Of a stretch of DNA of 64,000 nucleotides, positions 51,408 through 60,505 are shown piece by piece. A program made the position numbers and the translations under genes. Below the pieces are notes generated by a model. That model searched no databases. It was given only the letters and a program-made list of their open reading frames with translations, and was not told where the DNA came from. Within the stretch, counting starts at the first letter, position 1; every line of letters begins with the position of its first letter. Source of the stretch: DATKSS01 sp035468355 (lineage in GTDB: Bacteria > Chloroflexota > Dormibacteria > Dormibacterales > Dormibacteraceae); assembly GCA_035468355.1 (NCBI GenBank), contig DATITA010000012.1, positions 1 through 64,000 on the forward strand, written 5' to 3'.

Positions 51408-53281
51408 TCGAGCTCACGCCACGCGTGGAGCTCGGCGGCGCCGCGCCGCGCGCTCGATGGTCGATGCGCCTGGTCGCCGCCGCGAGCCTCGGTTTGCTGG
51501 CGATCGGCGTGCTGGCGATCGAGCTCGCCGAGCTCCAGGTGCGCGACGGGATCCACCTCGCCGGGCTGGCCCGGGCCAACTCGGTGCACCGGGTCGTCCT
51601 CGAAGCGGACCGAGGGATCATCTATGACCGCCACGGGACGCCGCTGGTGGAGAACAGCCCGGTCTGGAGCCTGGTGGTGGTGCCGGCAGCCCTGCCGGTG
51701 GATGCGGCCGCCCGCGCCTCGGAGCTCGCCGAGCTCGCTCGAATCACGGGCGTCGACGAGACGAAGATGGCGGACCAGCTGCTCGCGGCCGACGCATACG
51801 CCGGCATGACCGTCGCTTCGGAGCTCACCCAGGTCGAGGAGCTCGCGGTCCAGGAACGTCTGCCGCAGCTCGCCGGGGCGTCGATCCGGCAGCGCTCGGT
51901 GAGGACCTACGTCGACCCGCTGGTGTTCGGCCACGTCGTCGGCTACGTGGGCCCGATCGACGGCACAGATGCCAAAAAGCTGCTCGGTTTCGGCTACCGG
52001 TCCGACGAATCAATCGGCAAGGTCGGCGTCGAAGCCGGGCTTGAGCCAATCTTGCGTGGCAAGGACGGTTGGGCGGACGAACAGGTTGACGCCCGAGGGC
52101 AGGTCGTGAAGACGCTCGCCATGCAGCTTTCGGTCCCTGGCGAAGCGGTGTACCTCAGCATCGACGCAGCGCTTCAGCGCGCGACTGCCGGCTCGCTGGC
52201 GGCGGGTCTGGCGCGAGATCACAAGACCGCCGGCGCCTCGGTGGTGATCGACCCTCGCACGGGCGAGGTCCTCGCCATGGTCAGCCTGCCCGGCTACGAC
52301 ACCAACCTGTTCACGCATGGCATCAGCCAGCCCGAGTACAGCCGGCTGTTGCACGATCCTGACCGTCCGCTGTTGAACCGGGCCATCGCGGGCCAGTACG
52401 CCCCTGGCTCGACTTTCAAGATGGTCACGGCGACCGCCGCCCTCCAGGAAGGCAAGATCACCGCGCAGACCCTGCTCAACTGTCCGCCGTACCTCAACCT
52501 TGGCGGCTGGGTGTATCACAACTGGGCCGCCTACAGCCTTGGGCTGATGAACGTCGCCAAGGCGCTGGCGACTTCGTGCGACACGTTCTTCTACCAGGTC
52601 GCCGCCATGGTGGGCGACGTCACGCTGGCGAAGTATGCGCGGGCCTTCGGCTTCGGCCAGGCCAAGTCGATCGAGATGCCGGGCGTGATGGCCGGCCTTG
52701 TCCCAGACAGCACCTGGAAGCAGCTCCAGTGCGGTGCGGCCGACCTCAACTCCGACTCGTGCCGGTGGACGGACGGCGACACGATCACCTTCGGCATCGG
52801 CCAGTCTTATCTCCTCACGACGCCGCTCAACCAGGCGGTCTACGTGGCAGCCCTTGCCAATGGGGGGCAGGTGCTGAAGCCGACGCTCGTGCACCAGGTC
52901 CGCGACGGTGCCGGCCGCATCGTCGAAACACAGCATCCACTCGTGACGAGCACGGTCCCGGCCTCGCCGCAGACCATCCAGGCTGTGCGCGAGGGCATGA
53001 GGGAGGAGATCAATCGTCCGTACAACATGAACTACTGGTTCCGCGCGGCCGGAGTGCCGGCCGACGGCGGCGGCAAGACGGGCACCGCGCAGTGGGGCGG
53101 CAGCGGCCTCGACCTTCCGACCCACGCCTGGTTCGTGTTCTTCGCGCCCTACTCGTCGCCGGACGTCGCGATGTCGATCTTCGTCGAGCGAGGAGAGCTG
53201 TCGGAGGTGGAGGCTGCGCCAATCGCGGTCGACATCATGAAGTTCTACCGCGCCAACCAGGCCGCGGTCCGGGGGCAATGA
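51404..53281 (+). CDS. mrdA: Penicillin-binding protein 2 (elongasome transpeptidase)
   Basis: 625 aa class B PBP. One N-terminal helix (22-42), dimerisation part with EADRGIIYDRHGTPLVENSP, transpeptidase with APGSTFKMVTA (Ser nucleophile, SxxK), ATSCDTFFYQ (SxD in place of SxN), and GGKTGTAQW (KTG). It cross-links new lateral wall strands made by RodA. TTG 51404 overlaps the mreD stop; the end overlaps rodA by ATGA. Confidence 0.93.
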   Translation: MIELTPRVELGGAAPRARWSMRLVAAASLGLLAIGVLAIELAELQVRDGIHLAGLARANSVHRVVLEADRGIIYDRHGTPLVENSPVWSLVVVPAALPVDAAARASELAELARITGVDETKMADQLLAADAYAGMTVASELTQVEELAVQERLPQLAGASIRQRSVRTYVDPLVFGHVVGYVGPIDGTDAKKLLGFGYRSDESIGKVGVEAGLEPILRGKDGWADEQVDARGQVVKTLAMQLSVPGEAVYLSIDAALQRATAGSLAAGLARDHKTAGASVVIDPRTGEVLAMVSLPGYDTNLFTHGISQPEYSRLLHDPDRPLLNRAIAGQYAPGSTFKMVTATAALQEGKITAQTLLNCPPYLNLGGWVYHNWAAYSLGLMNVAKALATSCDTFFYQVAAMVGDVTLAKYARAFGFGQAKSIEMPGVMAGLVPDSTWKQLQCGAADLNSDSCRWTDGDTITFGIGQSYLLTTPLNQAVYVAALANGGQVLKPTLVHQVRDGAGRIVETQHPLVTSTVPASPQTIQAVREGMREEINRPYNMNYWFRAAGVPADGGGKTGTAQWGGSGLDLPTHAWFVFFAPYSSPDVAMSIFVERGELSEVEAAPIAVDIMKFYRANQAAVRGQ

Positions 53282-54399
53282 CCGGCCGGTCGGCCTGGAG
53301 GCGGCTGGACCACGCGCAGCCGATGCTGGCCGGGATCCTTTGCATGCTCGGTGTGATGACGGTGTTCAGCGCCAACGCGGACTGGGTCCGCCAGGTGCTG
53401 TGGGTCGTCCTCGGCGCAGCCGCATACGTCGCGGCGTCGGCGTTCGATTACCAGAGGTTGCGTACGATCGCTCCCGGCCTTTACCTGGCGATGCTTCTGA
53501 TGCTGCTCGCGGTCCGGCTCGTCGGCCGATCGGCGCTGGGCGCGCGCCGCTGGCTGTCGGTGGCGGGATTTCCGCTGGAGCCTTCAGAGATCTCCAAGCT
53601 CATCCTCGTGGTGGTCCTCGCCGCATATCTCGCGCGGCAGGAGCGGCCCTCGTGGCGTGCATTCGCAGGAGCGCTCGCCCTGCTGGCGCCGCCGGCCTTC
53701 CTGATCCTCTCGCAGCCCGACCTCGGCACGACCATCGTCTTCGTCGCGGTCCTGCTGGGCATGTTGTTCCTGGGTGGCGCTCGCCCGGCCCAACTGCTGT
53801 CCCTGGTCGCAGCCGGGGCGGTCGCGCTGCCCCTGCTGCCCCACCTGCTGCACGGTTACCAGCGCCGCCGGCTCGACATCTTCCTCGATCCGCACCAGGA
53901 CCCGCTGGGCGCCGGCTACAACCTGCTGCAGGCGCGAATTGCGGTCGGGGCGGGTGGATTCTTCGGCCAGGGCTGGCTGCACGGACTGCAGGGACAGCTC
54001 GGGTTCGTGCCCGAGCGCGCGACCGACTTCGTGTTCGCGATCTTCGCGGAGGAGTTCGGCCTGCTGGGCAGCCTGGTGCTGCTGGCGATCTTCGGGATGC
54101 TCCTTATTCGCGTGCTCCGGGCCGCCGCAGTGGCCTCGGACCGGTTCGGTGAGCTGATGGCCGGCGGGGTGTTCGCGATGATTTTCGTCCAGGTCGTGCA
54201 GAACGTCGGAATGAACGTCGGGCTGCTTCCGATCGCCGGCATCCCACTGCCCCTGATCTCGTACGGGGGCTCGGCCACGATCACGATCCTGGCCGCGCTC
54301 GGCGTGGTGCAATCCGTGGTGCTCCGGCGGCGGGCCGTGCTCCACCGGGAAGACTCGAGCCCCGCTCTTGGTACAATCACACGCCGTGCCCAAGCCTGA
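53278..54399 (+). CDS. rodA: RodA, SEDS-family peptidoglycan glycosyltransferase
   Basis: 373 aa, ten membrane helices. SEDS features: FDYQRLRTIAPGLYL, FPLEPSEISKLILV (the KP/K-like segment), LILSQPDLGTTIVF, the external loop HQDPLGAGYNLLQARIAVGAGGFFGQG and the C-terminal GIPLPLISYGGSATI. It polymerises lipid II together with PBP2. ATG 53278 overlaps the mrdA stop. Its last 14 bases overlap rplU, whose promoter-like box lies inside rodA. Confidence 0.93.
   Translation: MTGRSAWRRLDHAQPMLAGILCMLGVMTVFSANADWVRQVLWVVLGAAAYVAASAFDYQRLRTIAPGLYLAMLLMLLAVRLVGRSALGARRWLSVAGFPLEPSEISKLILVVVLAAYLARQERPSWRAFAGALALLAPPAFLILSQPDLGTTIVFVAVLLGMLFLGGARPAQLLSLVAAGAVALPLLPHLLHGYQRRRLDIFLDPHQDPLGAGYNLLQARIAVGAGGFFGQGWLHGLQGQLGFVPERATDFVFAIFAEEFGLLGSLVLLAIFGMLLIRVLRAAAVASDRFGELMAGGVFAMIFVQVVQNVGMNVGLLPIAGIPLPLISYGGSATITILAALGVVQSVVLRRRAVLHREDSSPALGTITRRAQA
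54372..54377 (+). promoter_or_regulatory. -10-like TACAAT for rplU, inside rodA
   Basis: TACAAT (five of six to TATAAT) ends 8 bases before GTG 54386. Confidence 0.5.
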
Positions 54400-54904
54400 T
54401 AGTTCGCTGTCGGCTGTTGTCGTCAGCGGTGGAAAGCAGTACCGGGTGGCGCCTGGCGACCATATCCTGGTCGACCGGATCGCCGCGGAGCCGGGTTCTT
54501 CGCTGAAACTCGACCGCGTCCTGCTGTTCAACGACGGAAACGAGATCAAGATCGGGGCCCCAGGGATCGAAGGCGTCGACGTCGAGGTCAAGATCCTCGC
54601 GCACAGGCGCGGGCCACGCCTCGAGAGCCTCCGCTACAAGTCCAAGAAGCGGGTCCGCGTCCACCACGGCGGCCGCGCCGACCTGACCGCGATCGAGATC
54701 ATCGCCGTCGGCGGCATCAAGGCCGAGCCTCGCAAGGAAGGAGCCGCCAAGGACAAGCCGGCGGCCACGGCGAAAGCCCCGACCAAGCCGAAGGCCAAAG
54801 CCAAAAGGGTCACGACGCCCAAGGCGGAAGCGGTCGAAGAAACGTCAGAAGCGCCGGCCAAGCGAGCCCCTCGCAAGTCGCGCGCCAAGAAGGAGACGGA
54901 GTAA
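54386..54904 (+). CDS. rplU: 50S ribosomal protein bL21
   Basis: 172 aa from GTG 54386. The core of ~105 residues has VVVSGGKQYRVAPGD, VLLFNDGNEIKIGAP and the RYKSKKRVRVHHGGRADLT motif. An extra ~70-residue Ala/Lys/Pro-rich, very basic tail follows, resembling histone-like tails and probably binding rRNA. GTG 54386 overlaps the end of rodA and gives a short N-terminus; the frame from 54368 would add six residues. Confidence 0.93.
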   Translation: MPKPDSSLSAVVVSGGKQYRVAPGDHILVDRIAAEPGSSLKLDRVLLFNDGNEIKIGAPGIEGVDVEVKILAHRRGPRLESLRYKSKKRVRVHHGGRADLTAIEIIAVGGIKAEPRKEGAAKDKPAATAKAPTKPKAKAKRVTTPKAEAVEETSEAPAKRAPRKSRAKKETE

Positions 54905-55167
54905 TGGCACATAAGAAAGGAGGCGGCTCCTCCCGCAACGGCCGCGACTCCAAGCCGAAGATGCTCGGCGTGAAGATCTACGGAGGCCAGCTCGTGGACG
55001 CCGGGGCCATCATCGTCCGGCAGCGTGGAACCAAGATCGCCGCAGGGGCCGGGGTAGGGCTCGGCCGGGACCACACCCTTTTCGCCCTCGTTCCGGGCGA
55101 GGTCAAGTTCGAGCGGGTGGGCAAGGATGGCCGCCGCGTCACAGTAGCGAAGAACGCCGAAGACTGA
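54904..55167 (+). CDS. rpmA: 50S ribosomal protein bL27
   Basis: 87 aa. MAHKKGGGSSRNGRDSKPK is the classical bL27 start, then IIVRQRGTKIAAGAGVGLGR. No cleavable Firmicutes-type N-terminal extension. The N-terminal tail reaches the peptidyl-transferase centre. ATG 54904 shares a base with the rplU stop (TAATG). Confidence 0.96.
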   Translation: MAHKKGGGSSRNGRDSKPKMLGVKIYGGQLVDAGAIIVRQRGTKIAAGAGVGLGRDHTLFALVPGEVKFERVGKDGRRVTVAKNAED

Positions 55168-55204
55168 CAGCCGGCGCCAGTTCATCGATACCGCGCACAT
55201 CCAC

Positions 55205-56416
55205 GTGCGCGGCGGTCATGGCGGAAAAGGCTCGGCCTCATTTCGACGCGAGCCGTTCATCCCCCGAGGGGGTCCTGACGGCGGCGACGGCGGTCGCGGC
55301 GGCTCGGTGATCCTCGAGGCCACCACCAACCAGTCCGACCTCTCGCTCTTCAAGCAGCGCTCGCGATGGCTGGCCGAAGCCGGCACCGACGGCGCGGGCG
55401 GCCGCAAGACGGGGAAGCGCGGCGCCGACATCACCATCAAGGTGCCGGTGGGGACGATCGTGCTCGACGCGGAGGGCGCTCTGATCGCGGACCTCGACCT
55501 GCCGGGCGCGACTGCGGTGGTCGCCAGGGGTGGCGAGGGGGGGCGCGGCAACGTCCACTTCAAGAGCTCGACCCGCCGCGCGCCCGATTACGCGGAGCCC
55601 GGGATGAAGGGCGACGAGCTGAATCTCACTCTCGATCTCAAGCTCATCGCCGACGTGGGTTTGGTCGGGGCCCCGAACGCCGGCAAGTCCTCGCTCCTGC
55701 GGGCCCTCACGGCCGCGCATCCGAAAGTCGCGGACTACCCTTTCACGACCCTCGATCCCGAGCTGGGCGTGGCCGAGTCGGTCGCCGGTCGGATCGTGAT
55801 CGCGGACATCCCCGGCCTCATCGAGGGCGCGGCGCAGGGTGCGGGCCTGGGCCGGAGGTTCCTGCGCCACGTCGAGCGGACCAGGGTCCTGGTCTACGTG
55901 GTCGATGGATCAGGGACGGATCCATGGCACGACCTCGCGACCGTCCGCAAGGAGGTCGAGACGTTTTCGGGCGAGATGGCCGAGCGCCCCCACCTCGTGG
56001 CGGTCAACAAGCTCGACCTGGAGGCGACGCGCCGCCTTAAGACACGGACGCGGCGAAAGGGCGTGCAGTTCGTCTCAGCCCTCACTGGCGACGGACTGCC
56101 CGAGCTCATGGGCGCGATCGTTGCCGCCCTCGCCATCGCGCCGGAGCCGCGCATGCCCGCGCGGCCGAAGGCCACCGTCCTTCCGGCGAGGGCCCGGTCG
56201 GAGCTGATGGTGCAGAAGGAATCGTGGGGATACACGGTCCGAGGCGAACGGGTCGAACAGCTCGTCGAGCGGACCGACCTGGAGTCGGAGGGGGCGCTTG
56301 CGCGCTTCCAGTCGGAGCTCGACCGAATCGGCGTCAACACCGCGCTGGAATCGGCCGGGATCGAACCAGGCGACACCGTGCGGATCTCGGGCATCGAGTT
56401 CGAGTACCAACCGTGA
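55205..56416 (+). CDS. obgE: GTPase Obg/CgtA
   Basis: 403 aa from GTG 55205. Gly-rich Obg fold (FIPRGGPDGGDGGRGGSVIL), G1 LVGAPNAGKSSLL, G2/switch region DYPFTTLDPELG, G3 DIPGLIEGAAQGAG, G4 NKLD, and a C-terminal OCT domain. It acts in 50S maturation and stress response. The conserved N-terminus (FIDTAHIHV) is encoded upstream of the GTG from 55181, but no ATG, GTG or TTG is in frame between the stop at 55145 and 55205, so real initiation must use a rare codon or the N-terminus is shortened. Confidence 0.92.
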   Translation: MRGGHGGKGSASFRREPFIPRGGPDGGDGGRGGSVILEATTNQSDLSLFKQRSRWLAEAGTDGAGGRKTGKRGADITIKVPVGTIVLDAEGALIADLDLPGATAVVARGGEGGRGNVHFKSSTRRAPDYAEPGMKGDELNLTLDLKLIADVGLVGAPNAGKSSLLRALTAAHPKVADYPFTTLDPELGVAESVAGRIVIADIPGLIEGAAQGAGLGRRFLRHVERTRVLVYVVDGSGTDPWHDLATVRKEVETFSGEMAERPHLVAVNKLDLEATRRLKTRTRRKGVQFVSALTGDGLPELMGAIVAALAIAPEPRMPARPKATVLPARARSELMVQKESWGYTVRGERVEQLVERTDLESEGALARFQSELDRIGVNTALESAGIEPGDTVRISGIEFEYQP

Positions 56417-57018
56417 GAGTCGGGGTCCTGGGTGGTACGTTCGACCCCATCCACCTCGGGCACCTTGCCGCCGCGGAGGCGGCCATCGCCTGCGCCGAGC
56501 TGGAGAGAGTCCTCATCATGCCCAGCGCGCAACCTCCGCACCGGCCGGGGGCCATCGCCACCGCCGAAGAGCGCCTGGCCATGTGCCGCCTCGCCGTCGA
56601 AGGGCGCTCGCGGCTCGAGGTTTCGGACGTCGAGGTTCGTCACGGGGGACCTTCGTACACGGTCGACACGGTGGTCGAGCTCAAAAGGCTGGCGCCGCAG
56701 GACGACCTGTTCCTGATCCTCGGTTGGGATGCCGCCGCGCTCTTCTCCACCTGGCAACGGCCTGAGAAGGTTCGGTCGCTGGCCGCCGTGGTGGTCATCG
56801 GCAGGCCGGGGACCCAGGCTCCTGGCGCGGACCAGCTGTCCGCCGCCGGACTCGACGTGGAGAGGACCATCCTGTGCCTGCGGCCGACGCCCGACATCTC
56901 CGGAAGCGCGCTTCGCCGCGCGATCGCAGCGGGCGAGACGGTGTCCGGCAAGGTTCCTCCGGCGGTGGAGCGATACATCGCCTCGCACGGCCTCTACAGG
57001 GATAATCGAAAGAGTTGA
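56413..57018 (+). CDS. nadD: Nicotinate-nucleotide adenylyltransferase
   Basis: 201 aa. GVLGGTFDPIHLGHLAAAE holds the HxGH adenylyl motif and PDISGSALRRAI matches the ISSTxxR block. It makes nicotinate adenine dinucleotide in NAD synthesis. GTG 56413 overlaps the obgE stop (GTGA), and the stop overlaps rsfS (TTGA). The longer frame from 56224 is an out-of-frame reading of obgE. Confidence 0.93.
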   Translation: MRVGVLGGTFDPIHLGHLAAAEAAIACAELERVLIMPSAQPPHRPGAIATAEERLAMCRLAVEGRSRLEVSDVEVRHGGPSYTVDTVVELKRLAPQDDLFLILGWDAAALFSTWQRPEKVRSLAAVVVIGRPGTQAPGADQLSAAGLDVERTILCLRPTPDISGSALRRAIAAGETVSGKVPPAVERYIASHGLYRDNRKS

Positions 57019-57392
57019 GAGCCTCCCGAAGCAAGGGTCCGACCCCTCTCCAGCTGGCGCGCCTGCTGCGCAGCGCTGCGGTCGACAAGAAGGCGTGGGA
57101 CCCGGTCGTCATCGACGTCCGCGAGCAGACCACCGTGGCCGATTACTTCGTGATCTGCGAGGGCGAGACCGACCGTCAGGCTCGTGCGATCGCAGACGGG
57201 ATGGTCGAGGCCGCCAAGCTCAAGGAGCTCAGGCCGCTGGCGGTCGACGGATACGAGGACGCCACGTGGATCCTGCTGGACTTCGACTCGGTCCTCGCCC
57301 ACGTGTTCCTCCCCGGCGAGCGCTCGTACTACGACCTCGAGAGCCTGTGGGCGCCCGCCGCCAAGCGGCGGCGCAAGGCCGCCACTCCCTAA
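57015..57392 (+). CDS. rsfS: Ribosome silencing factor RsfS
   Basis: 125 aa. DPVVIDVREQTTVADYFVICEGETDRQ and the LPGERSYYDLESLW ending are diagnostic of the RsfS/Iojap family, which binds uL14 and keeps 50S and 30S apart in starvation. The start is TTG 57015, overlapping the nadD stop. Last gene of the block that began with mreB. Confidence 0.93.
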   Translation: MRASRSKGPTPLQLARLLRSAAVDKKAWDPVVIDVREQTTVADYFVICEGETDRQARAIADGMVEAAKLKELRPLAVDGYEDATWILLDFDSVLAHVFLPGERSYYDLESLWAPAAKRRRKAATP

Positions 57393-57416
57393 GCCGGATG
57401 CTTTGTGGAGCCTTCA

Positions 57417-57435
57417 GGCCGGATTCATTCCGGCC
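57417..57435. terminator. Hairpin GGCCGGA/TCCGGCC after rsfS
   Basis: A perfect 7-bp stem with a 5-base loop, 24 bases past the rsfS stop and on the convergent side of the MerR gene. Confidence 0.6.
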
Positions 57436-57507
57436 GTCCTCCCGCATCCACTTTCCAGGCGCCTCCCCGCGTTGCTGGTGGAAGGAGGGGGTCCCGCGGG
57501 GGAGGAC
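57436..57507. other. Folded intergenic segment closed by GTCCTCCC/GGGAGGAC
   Basis: 57436-57443 pairs perfectly with 57500-57507; inside, TCCAC (57447) pairs with GTGGA (57478). Its length (72 nt) recalls a tRNA, but there is no T-loop TTC or anticodon arm, so it is more likely part of a bidirectional terminator between rsfS and the MerR gene. Confidence 0.45.
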
Positions 57508-57528
57508 AACGTCCTCACCCGCGCTGGT

Positions 57529-57882
57529 TTAGATCAGTTGCGCGTATCGGTCGAAGACGTCGCGCAGCTCGCCGGGCGGCTCGATGCGGTGCTTCTTCAT
57601 GACGTCGAACAGGCTCAGGATGTGTCGCACGCCTGCGAGGGTGACCCCCTTCTCGCGCGTGAGGTGCTGGATCACCTGCACCTTGCTGATGTCCCTTTGC
57701 GAGTAGCGGCGCCGGTTGGTCGTGGTCCGATGCGGCTGGATGAGGTTCGCGTCTTCGTAGAGCATCAACGTGCGGGGATGCGTTTCGAGGATCTCGGCCG
57801 CGACGCTGATCGTGTACAGAGGTTTGTCCAGGTCGCTGAACGACGGGTGAGGGCTCCGCGGGCCCTGTCGCTGGTTCGACAC
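57529..57882 (-). CDS. MerR family regulator, HspR-like
   Basis: 117 aa. One helix-turn-helix: PLYTISVAAEILETHPRTLM, then LYEDANLIQPHRTTTNRRRYS and RDISKVQVIQHLTREKGVTLAG, as in HspR/MerR. HspR represses chaperone genes in actinobacteria, but no dnaK operon is present here. GTG 57882 lies one base after the TadC stop, so it may be expressed with the Tad genes and regulate them instead. No effector domain. Confidence 0.8.
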   Translation of the reverse strand: MSNQRQGPRSPHPSFSDLDKPLYTISVAAEILETHPRTLMLYEDANLIQPHRTTTNRRRYSQRDISKVQVIQHLTREKGVTLAGVRHILSLFDVMKKHRIEPPGELRDVFDRYAQLI

Positions 57883-57883
57883 G

Positions 57884-58768
57884 CTATCTGACGGTCTTCA
57901 GGATCTGGATGATGGCCGGGCCAAGGAGCACGATCCACAGGACTGGGAAGATGCAGCCCACCATGGGAAAAACCATCCGGGAGGATGCCTGGGCGGCGCG
58001 CTCTTGCGCGGTCTGGCGCTGGCGCCGGCGCATCTCGGTCGCCTGGACCCTCAGCAATCGAGCGATCGGCACTCCCATCTGGTCGGACTGGACGATGGAT
58101 TCGACCAGGTGATGAAGGTCGGCGACGCCCGTCGCGTCGGCCATGTGCTCAAGCGCCGCCATGCGTGGCCGGCCCAACCTGATCTCGCGCAACACTTTGC
58201 CGATCTCGTCGCCCAGCGCGTTGTGGAAACGCTCGGTGATGCTGAGCAGGCCTTCGTCGAGGCTCATGCCCGACTCGACCACCAGGGTCAGAAGATCGGT
58301 CGCCTCGGCCAGCGAACGCCTGATCTGGGCCCGCCGCCGGGCTATCTGCTGCTCGAGCCACAGGTTGGGCGCAAAGTAGCCGACCGCGGCGAGGACCAGC
58401 CCTGAGACCGGGGCCATCAAAAGGACCGGCAAAGGGCTGGGGATGAGCAGCCCGCCGCCAAGGCCGGCGATGGCAAGGAGCGCCGCCAGGCTGTAGCGAA
58501 CTGCCTGGAATCCCGCCGGGGTCAACCCCCCCGGGTCGCCGGCCCGGCTCAGCTTCTGGCGCAGGAGTCCCGCCGACCGAGGCGTCAGCCGCGTGGCGAA
58601 CGGCCGCACCATGGACTCGAGCTGCTTGACCAAGCCGCGCCGCGGGGGGGTCACGAGGAACCCTCCGTCGGTGGCCGCCGCCGTGCGCCGCATCTGGTCG
58701 ATGGCCACGAAGTAACCGGCGACGATGACCCCGCAGATGACGCCCGCCGCAAGCGCGATCGGCAGCAT
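57884..58768 (-). CDS. tadC: TadC-like type II secretion F-domain protein
   Basis: 294 aa. An N-terminal helix, two in the middle (~100-140), and the GspF/TadC domain: SLAEATDLLTLVVESGMSLDEGL, LREIRLGRPRMAALEHMADA, VESIVQSDQMGVPIARLLRV, then a terminal helix. Membrane platform of a Tad/Flp pilus. ATG 58768 shares a base with the TadB stop. Confidence 0.88.
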   Translation of the reverse strand: MLPIALAAGVICGVIVAGYFVAIDQMRRTAAATDGGFLVTPPRRGLVKQLESMVRPFATRLTPRSAGLLRQKLSRAGDPGGLTPAGFQAVRYSLAALLAIAGLGGGLLIPSPLPVLLMAPVSGLVLAAVGYFAPNLWLEQQIARRRAQIRRSLAEATDLLTLVVESGMSLDEGLLSITERFHNALGDEIGKVLREIRLGRPRMAALEHMADATGVADLHHLVESIVQSDQMGVPIARLLRVQATEMRRRQRQTAQERAAQASSRMVFPMVGCIFPVLWIVLLGPAIIQILKTVR

Positions 58769-59712
58769 CAGCTCTCCAGGGCGGTCATGCGCTGGATGAT
58801 GACGTTGCCGATGAGGACCAGCAAGGCTGCCACCCCCAGCAGCACGTAACCCACGAAGGTCGTGGTCATGGGCGCGAAGTAGCCCGGCACGAAGATGTAC
58901 AGGCCCAGGGCGAGCAGGATCGGCAGGCCCGTGATGATGGTCGCCGACGCGCGCGACTGCGCGGTGAGCACGCTCATGTCGCGTTTGGTCTGAAGGCGGT
59001 CGCGCAGGGTGTCCGAGATGGTGTCCAGCACTTCGGCCAGGTTGCCGCCGACCCGAACGTGGAGGAGGATCGCGGTAACGATGAACTCCAGGTCGGGGCT
59101 GTTGATGCGAAGCAGAAGCGCGCTGAGAGCGTCCTCGACGGACGTGCCAAGCGTGATCTCGGTGGTCACCCGCTCGAACTCGGTTGAGACCGGCGGCTGC
59201 GATTTGGCGGCCACAGTCTCGAGGGCGCGGTCGATGGCGTAGCCGGTCTTCAGCGAGTTGGACAGCAGCTGGAGCATGCTGCCGAGCTGGTCGTTGAACA
59301 GCGTCTGGCGCCGGCGCTGGAGAAAGCCGACGACCAGCGGCGGCACTATGAACCCCACCGCTCCCAGGATCACCGGCCCTGCCGATATGCCGAAGCGGAA
59401 CAAACCGACGAGAGCGCCCAGGGCGACCGCGCCGATGCGGATCAGCAGGTACTCGGACGGCGTGATGTTCAAGCCGGCTCGCGCGAGCTCTTCGGTCAGG
59501 GTCGGCTTGCCCTGCACCGTCCTGCGCTGGCTCAGGTTGTCGGCCGCCGGCCGCAGCAACCGTTCGACGAGCTCCCGGGGCGTCGCCCTCGGCGCCGTGG
59601 ACGCGGGAGTCCGGGTGACGTGCTCTTTGCGCACCCGATCCAGGCTCCAGAAGAAGACGGCGATGGCCGCCGCCATGGGAACGGCGACGATGACTTGCGG
59701 CGGGAGGTTCAC
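58768..59712 (-). CDS. tadB: TadB-like type II secretion F-domain protein
   Basis: 314 aa. Same fold as TadC: LGSMLQLLSNSLKTGYAIDRAL, TEITLGTSVEDALSALLLRI and LHVRVGGNLAEVLDTISDTLRDR, with helices at both ends. Pairs with TadC to anchor pilus assembly. The usual TadA ATPase gene is missing between CpaB and TadB here. Confidence 0.88.
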   Translation of the reverse strand: MNLPPQVIVAVPMAAAIAVFFWSLDRVRKEHVTRTPASTAPRATPRELVERLLRPAADNLSQRRTVQGKPTLTEELARAGLNITPSEYLLIRIGAVALGALVGLFRFGISAGPVILGAVGFIVPPLVVGFLQRRRQTLFNDQLGSMLQLLSNSLKTGYAIDRALETVAAKSQPPVSTEFERVTTEITLGTSVEDALSALLLRINSPDLEFIVTAILLHVRVGGNLAEVLDTISDTLRDRLQTKRDMSVLTAQSRASATIITGLPILLALGLYIFVPGYFAPMTTTFVGYVLLGVAALLVLIGNVIIQRMTALES

Positions 59713-59722
59713 CTTCGGCTGC

Positions 59723-60496
59723 CTAGAAAAGAGTCGGGTATGCGGCCTGGATGAGCTGTAGGGTGACGCCCTTAGCGGCCGCGACGGACGGGCACGTGGG
59801 GTCGGGGGTCTGGGCGCCGGGCTGTAGATAGTCGTGGTACGACTCCAGCGCGTACTTCAGCGAGGCGTAGGTCAAAAACCAGGTGATGATCTCCGCCTGG
59901 CACTCCGAAACGACCACGGTGAGGCTGGTCGCGCTTGCGGCCCCGGCGCCCGACGAGGCTGCCCCAGGCCCCACCCGGATCACGTGCAGGTTGGTGAAGA
60001 TCGTCTTGGATGCGACCTTGGGGCCGGTCGAAACCGTGGCGATGACGGAGATGTAGTCGTCCGGCTGGATGTAATTGGCCACGCCCTGCTGCTCGCTGGT
60101 CGGGATGGTGATCGCCACGTACCCCGACGGGATCGGCAGGAACTCTGACTGCGAACCCAGGGCCTGGCTGGGCTTGGCCACCTCATTGGAGGTCACCGCC
60201 TGTCCGCTTGCGACCGGGACCAGCGGGATCGTCCCGGCGACGTCCCGGATCTGGGTGAAGTAGATCTGAGGGTAATCGGCCGGGACGGGGATGGTCTTCA
60301 GAGCCAGCGATCCCGCTGCGATCGGGATCCGTGGTGGCAGGCCGGTGGTCGTGACGACGACCGTCTTCTGGGGACTGCTGCCAGCCTGTTGGGCGTTGAG
60401 AGCTACGAGCACGAACGCCACGATCACGAGAAGAGCGAGCACGATGCCCAGCAGGGTGAACGGCCTTCGTGACGTAAGGCCGGTCAAATTCCGCAC
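59723..60496 (-). CDS. cpaB: CpaB-like pilus assembly protein (SAF domain)
   Basis: 257 aa. One N-terminal helix (14-34), then an SAF-type beta domain with LPPRIPIAAGSLALKTIPVPADY and VASGQAVTSNEV, and GYVAITIPTSEQQGVANYIQPDDYISVIATV, as in CpaB/RcpC. It acts outside the membrane at the secretin or wall. GTG 60496; a TATGAT box lies 9 bases upstream on the minus strand. Confidence 0.83.
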   Translation of the reverse strand: MRNLTGLTSRRPFTLLGIVLALLVIVAFVLVALNAQQAGSSPQKTVVVTTTGLPPRIPIAAGSLALKTIPVPADYPQIYFTQIRDVAGTIPLVPVASGQAVTSNEVAKPSQALGSQSEFLPIPSGYVAITIPTSEQQGVANYIQPDDYISVIATVSTGPKVASKTIFTNLHVIRVGPGAASSGAGAASATSLTVVVSECQAEIITWFLTYASLKYALESYHDYLQPGAQTPDPTCPSVAAAKGVTLQLIQAAYPTLF

Positions 60497-60505
60497 AGCC
60501 GACCC

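Noticed and set aside
52576..53277. N-terminal extension of the RodA frame
   Set aside because: Out-of-frame reading of mrdA; RodA starts at ATG 53278 by ATGA overlap.
57436..57507. tRNA-like 72-nt fold
   Set aside because: Closing stem has 8 bp but there is no TTC loop, no anticodon arm and no CCA-adjacent discriminator pattern.
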